In this document: positions 60,647-64,000 of the stretch, one piece after another
Layout of the letters: each line of letters starts with the position of its first letter
How positions within the stretch are numbered: the first letter of the stretch is position 1
From: JBBQWZ01 sp038210135
GTDB lineage: Bacteria; Acidobacteriota; Terriglobia; Bryobacterales; Bryobacteraceae
DNA length: 64,000 nt
Direction: 5' to 3'
NCBI GenBank assembly: GCA_038210135.1
Contig: JBBQWZ010000035.1
Location: forward strand, 1 to 64,000
Made by a program: the position numbers and the translations under genes
Notes under the pieces: model-generated
What the model was told of the DNA's origin: nothing
Seen by the model: only the letters and a program-made list of their open reading frames with translations
Databases searched by the model: none

Positions 60647-62143
60647 ATGGAATACGTTGAAGCGACAGTTCGGCATCGAGTGGTGGATGGAGGGAATGCG
60701 TTGACTTTGAAAACGACGGTGTGGATGCTGGGCGCCTTGGCGGTTTCGATTGCGTTGTTCGGACTGATCGATTCGTTGGTCAAAGAAGGCGGAAGTGGCT
60801 TTATGCCGAACCTCACTCCGTTCCTTTGTTTTGCGTCGGCGGGAATTGTCGTCACCATCACTTTCGTTCTCTGGCTGGTGCTGCACTATGCGAATCCCGG
60901 CGGCACATTCTCGGCCCTGGCGCAAATCGCCGGAACACTCGTGTTCCTGGCGGGCCTATGCGGATTGGGTTGGATCGCGGCGATGGAATTCAAGTTGTTT
61001 GCGTATCAGCCGCGCAAGGATCCGTCAGTCAGCCGGTTCGGCATTCACGTGGATAAGAAGTTCGGCTTCATCGATAAGCAGGGGAAGATCGTGATTCCGC
61101 CGCAATTCGATGCGGTCGAAGATTTCTCCGAAGGCCGAGCCAGAATTTATACCGCCGGGAAGGTCGGGTACATCGACCTGCAGGGAAAAATCATCATCGA
61201 ACCAAAGTACGTGACGGGTGGCGATTTCAAGAATCAGCGCGCCGTGGTTCTAGACGGCTCGCAGTACATGGTGATCGACCCGAGCGGAAAGGTAGTCGCG
61301 CGCGTGCCGTTCCGCGTGCTGGGCGATTTTCATCAGGACATGGTGCGGCTGCAAAAATCAGGCGCCACCGACGCATCCGGACGACGCGAGCCGACTACGT
61401 ATGGATATATGAATCGCGATGGGCAAGTGATCATTCCGCCCCAATATCTGCCGGCGAGCGATTTTCCGGACGATGGCGGGCTTGCTGTCGGCGGTGTGAA
61501 TCATGAGTGGCATTATTTCGATACGACCGGCAAGGTGATCTTTCGCGTCCCACAGCCGGCGCGCCTGGAAGGCTTCACGACATTTCAAAGTGGTCTGCTG
61601 CGTATGAAGGAAGGATTCCTGTGGGGTTACAAAGATGCGCGCGGCGAGTGGAAGATCAAGCCGAAGTATGACGATGCATCGGACTTTAAAAACGGGATCG
61701 CACGCGTGGAACTGGGCGGCAAATGGATTGAGGTCAACGTCGATGGAAATCCGGTGAAGCGGGCGACATGGTCAGCTTTGGCGCCAGTGTCTGATGGCCT
61801 CCGACTGGTGCGGGAAGGCGACCGCATCGGCTGGTTGACGGTGGATGACAAGCCGGCATTTGCGTATCGCAAGTACGACGACGCCAGAAGCTTCTCGTGC
61901 GGGTTGGCGGCGGTGAGAGTGGACGGATTCTGGGGGTACCTGGACAAGTCGGGGAATCTGGCGATTCGAGCGGTCTTCAATTCGGCGCGCGATTTCAGGG
62001 ACGACCTGGCGTGGGTGATGACGAACGAAGGCGATACCGGTTACATCAACGCCAAAGGAGAATTTGTCTGGAAGTCGGCGCCGCGTCCGAAGATGGTTCT
62101 CCAGCCGCTAACGGGTCCGAAGCCACCGGCGCCGAGGCAATAG
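60647..62143 (+). CDS. Membrane protein with WG repeats
   Basis: A 498-residue protein. Three hydrophobic segments near the N-terminus (about 25-45, 62-84, 92-117) anchor it in the membrane. From about 140 the sequence is made of about eight WG-type beta repeats, each containing a variant of G-(F/Y)-(I/M)-(D/N)-xxGxxxIxPxFD (KKFGFIDKQGKIVIPPQFDA; KVGYIDLQGKIIIEPKYVTG; YGYMNRDGQVIIPPQYLPAS; FWGYLDKSGNLAIRAVFNSA). WG repeats are thought to bind ligands or cell-wall material outside the cell; the role here is unknown. A GGGAGA site supports the start at 60647. The PQQ-propeller gene follows 50 bases later. Confidence 0.82.
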   Translation: MEYVEATVRHRVVDGGNALTLKTTVWMLGALAVSIALFGLIDSLVKEGGSGFMPNLTPFLCFASAGIVVTITFVLWLVLHYANPGGTFSALAQIAGTLVFLAGLCGLGWIAAMEFKLFAYQPRKDPSVSRFGIHVDKKFGFIDKQGKIVIPPQFDAVEDFSEGRARIYTAGKVGYIDLQGKIIIEPKYVTGGDFKNQRAVVLDGSQYMVIDPSGKVVARVPFRVLGDFHQDMVRLQKSGATDASGRREPTTYGYMNRDGQVIIPPQYLPASDFPDDGGLAVGGVNHEWHYFDTTGKVIFRVPQPARLEGFTTFQSGLLRMKEGFLWGYKDARGEWKIKPKYDDASDFKNGIARVELGGKWIEVNVDGNPVKRATWSALAPVSDGLRLVREGDRIGWLTVDDKPAFAYRKYDDARSFSCGLAAVRVDGFWGYLDKSGNLAIRAVFNSARDFRDDLAWVMTNEGDTGYINAKGEFVWKSAPRPKMVLQPLTGPKPPAPRQ

Positions 62144-62193
62144 CTTCGATTTGCGCCGTGTCAGAATAAGGCTTCAGAGAATCGAGGTCCACG

Positions 62194-63588
62194 ATGCGCA
62201 CGACGCGGTTTCGCAAGGCTCTTTTGGGTTCGAGGTTGGTTGCCGGATCGCTGGGATTGCTGGCAGCGTTCGCATCCGCGTTTGCAGCGGATTCGGCCAA
62301 CTGGCCGATGTTCCGCGGCAATTCCGCGCTCGGTGTTGCCGAAGGAAGCGCACCGCTTTCATGGAACGCGGATCGGGAATCGGGCGCACTTCGAAACATT
62401 AAATTTAAGACGGCAATCCCTGGCCTTGGGCATTCGAGTCCAGTGATTTGGGGCAACCGATTGTTTGTAGCAACGGCGGTGAGCGCGGCGGGAGCGGCTC
62501 CGTTGCGGGTGGGGTTGTACGGCGATGGCAATTCCGCGGACGACAACGGCGAGCAGAGCTGGATGGTGTACTGCCTCGATAAGCGCACCGGCAAGATCCT
62601 GTGGGAACGCACCGCTTATAAGGGATTACCTCGGTCGAAGAGGCACACCAAAGGCACGCATGCGAATACGACGGTGGCGGTGGATGGCAAGCGGCTAATC
62701 GCGTTCTTTGGATCGGAAGGGCTTTACGCGTTCGACCTCGACGGCAAGCTGCTTTGGAAGAAAGATTTTGGCGTGATCGACCAGGGTCCGAAAGGCTACG
62801 ACCTGTCGTGGGGCTTTTCGAGTTCGCCGGTTTTGTTCGAGGACAAAGTAATCGTGCAGTGCGACGACCGCAAGGAACCATTCGCGGCGGCGCTTTCGGC
62901 GGCAGACGGAAAAGAACTTTGGCGCACGGCGCGCAATGGAGTTTCAAATCACGGCTGGGCGACTCCAGGTGTGGTTCGGGCCGGCAATCGCGCTTTGGTG
63001 GTCTTGAACGCGTGGCCTTACATCGTCGCGTACGACCTTTCGACGGGCAAGGAGCGATGGCGCTTGAAATCGGAAGGCGATATTCCGGTCCCGACGCCGA
63101 TTTACGCGGAGGGTTTGATTTACGTGACGAATGCGCATGGCGGTCCGGCACCGCTGTACGCGATCAAGCCGGAGGCCGAAGGCGACATCACGCCGGAGGG
63201 CGCGTCGCGGACCAGCGCCGGTGTGGTCTGGAGCGAAGCGAAGAATGGCGCCTACATGCAGACTCCGGTGGTTGCGGATGGATTTCTGTATAGCTGTTCC
63301 GATCGAGGTGTGCTGAAGGTCTACGACGCGGTGACGGGGAAAATGCACTATCAACAACGGCTCGGCGCGGGTACGACGGGCTTCTCCGCGTCGCCGGTGT
63401 TGGCCGCAGGGCGCGTCTACTTCACGAGCGAGGAAGGCGAAGTCTACGTGATCAAGACGGGCGCTGTATTTGAACTGCTGGCGACGAATAAGATGGGCGA
63501 GATTTCGATGGCGAGTCCGGCGGCTTCGGAAAGCGTGCTGTATTTCCACACGCGGGGACACGTGGTCGCCATCGCGGACACGAAGTAG
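62194..63588 (+). CDS. PQQ-like beta-propeller protein
   Basis: A 464-residue exported protein. A signal peptide (VAGSLGLLAAFASAFAADSA) is followed by NWPMFRGNSALGVAEGSAPL, typical of PQQ-like propeller proteins from Planctomycetes and Acidobacteriota. Repeated blade motifs are YCLDKRTGKILWERTA, YAFDLDGKLLWKKDFG, ALSAADGKELWRTA and AYDLSTGKERWRLKSE. It has no haem motif and lacks obvious dehydrogenase catalytic residues, so it may be a binding or scaffold protein and not an enzyme. It follows the WG-repeat gene on the same strand after 50 bases. Confidence 0.85.
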   Translation: MRTTRFRKALLGSRLVAGSLGLLAAFASAFAADSANWPMFRGNSALGVAEGSAPLSWNADRESGALRNIKFKTAIPGLGHSSPVIWGNRLFVATAVSAAGAAPLRVGLYGDGNSADDNGEQSWMVYCLDKRTGKILWERTAYKGLPRSKRHTKGTHANTTVAVDGKRLIAFFGSEGLYAFDLDGKLLWKKDFGVIDQGPKGYDLSWGFSSSPVLFEDKVIVQCDDRKEPFAAALSAADGKELWRTARNGVSNHGWATPGVVRAGNRALVVLNAWPYIVAYDLSTGKERWRLKSEGDIPVPTPIYAEGLIYVTNAHGGPAPLYAIKPEAEGDITPEGASRTSAGVVWSEAKNGAYMQTPVVADGFLYSCSDRGVLKVYDAVTGKMHYQQRLGAGTTGFSASPVLAAGRVYFTSEEGEVYVIKTGAVFELLATNKMGEISMASPAASESVLYFHTRGHVVAIADTK

Positions 63589-63780
63589 TTTAGTCGACTC
63601 GCAGGCGCATTTCATTAAGGAACCGAGCCTGATACTTTCCGTCGGCCAAGGTTCGCGCGAAATATGGCCGCGAGCCTGCTTCCGTTACAAATAGTTCTTT
63701 GGCGGTCGAGCCTATTTCGGGGAACATTTCGTGCGATTTCGAAATCGTCCTTTGCAGAGGCGGAGATCGTCCATGCCGGA

Positions 63781-64000
63781 TTAGCTTTCCGGCAGTTCCC
63801 TGCCCGCGAGAACGCGGTACGCCTGCTTGTATTTTTCGCTGGTGCGGGCGGCGACGTCGTCCGGCAAAGCGGGGGCGGGCGGCTGCTTGTTCCAATGAAT
63901 GGACTCGAGGTAATCGCGCACATACTGCTTGTCGTAGGACGGCTGGGCTCCGCCGGGGTTATAGGTTTCGAGCGGCCAAAAGCGTGAGGAGTCCGGCGTC
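63781..64000 (-). CDS. purC: Phosphoribosylaminoimidazole-succinocarboxamide synthase, 3' end
   Basis: The window ends inside this gene; the last 72 or so codons are present. The C-terminal signature of PurC (SAICAR synthetase) is clear: TPDSSRFWPLETYNPGGAQP, YDKQYVRDYLESIHWNKQPP and a final RVLAGRELPES before TAA at 63781-63783. The enzyme joins aspartate to CAIR in purine synthesis. Motifs of the ATP-grasp-like N-terminal part lie outside the window. The 190 bases between its stop and the PQQ-propeller gene show no gene I can support. Confidence 0.88.
   Translation of the reverse strand, partial: TPDSSRFWPLETYNPGGAQPSYDKQYVRDYLESIHWNKQPPAPALPDDVAARTSEKYKQAYRVLAGRELPES

Noticed and set aside
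63590..63727. Possible 45-residue protein on the minus strand (ends YQARFLNEMRLRVD)
   Set aside because: The composition looks coding, but there is no ribosome-binding site, no recognisable family and it lies between two genes; it could be a gene remnant.

Overview
The window reads as two unequal parts. From about 3.4 kb to the right end it looks like an Acidobacteriota genome of the Solibacter/Bryobacter type. The reasons are two very large Oar-like TonB-dependent receptors with a carboxypeptidase-regulatory N-terminus, a TIGR03435 'soil-associated' protein, a remnant of the leader that precedes kinase domains in these bacteria, two pairs of DUF1549/DUF1553 and DUF1501 genes, a YncE-propeller/phosphoesterase fusion, a PEP-CTERM protein, and abundant short dispersed palindromes. 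This assignment rests on recognising families, not on a search. The first 3.2 kb (aceK, a MazG-like pyrophosphohydrolase, a DinB-type protein and a P-loop kinase, all on the minus strand) looks different in content. It is separated from the rest by an array of 25 heptamers, so it may be a foreign block or an assembly join.

Layout. 0-3.2 kb: minus-strand aceK block. 3.2-3.4 kb: heptamer array. 3.9-7.1 kb: TonB-dependent receptor with a good promoter and terminator. 7.2 kb: orphan antitoxin-like gene. 7.5-12.8 kb: isc operon (iscR-iscS-iscU-iscA-hscB-hscA-iscX, no fdx) with an IscR-like operator and two identical-type GC hairpins inside it. 13-16.5 kb: acyl desaturase, membrane protein, serine hydrolase. 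16.5-18.1 kb: unusual tRNA-like RNA, rpmI, rplT, a coiled-coil gene and zapA. 18.2-21.8 kb: kinase-leader remnant, YncE/phosphoesterase, BON protein. 22.0-25.6 kb: 26-bp palindrome array and a second TonB-dependent receptor. 25.9-31.2 kb: DUF1549/1553, DUF1501, aldehyde dehydrogenase. 31.2-37.0 kb: repeats, SCO protein, PEP-CTERM protein, secreted protein, parvulin, metalloprotease. 37.2-42.1 kb: minus-strand genes including a NlpC/P60 protein and a thiamine-precursor-like ABC transporter. 42.4-50.6 kb: feruloyl esterase/tannase, rsgA, a decayed NTF2-like gene, small zincin, lipoprotein, DUF971, TonB, a YqiA-like esterase. 50.9-54.5 kb: MFS transporter, methyltransferase, amidohydrolase. 54.5-59.1 kb: second DUF1501 and cytochrome/LamG/DUF1553 pair. 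59.2-64 kb: gph, cvpA, WG-repeat membrane protein, PQQ-propeller protein and the 3' end of purC.

How the genes work together. The clearest pathway is Fe-S cluster assembly: IscS supplies sulfur to the scaffold IscU, HscB/HscA act on the LPPVK motif seen in IscU, and IscR probably represses the operon through a 25-bp inverted repeat over the predicted transcription start. Other themes are outer-membrane uptake (two receptors, a TonB protein), degradation of plant-type polymers (feruloyl esterase/tannase, ACS-family transporter) and translation/cell division (L35, L20, RsgA, ZapA). The most unusual single object is the 126-nt RNA at 16543-16668, which has canonical tRNA D and T arms but a 13-position outer helix and an enlarged central arm in place of an anticodon arm.
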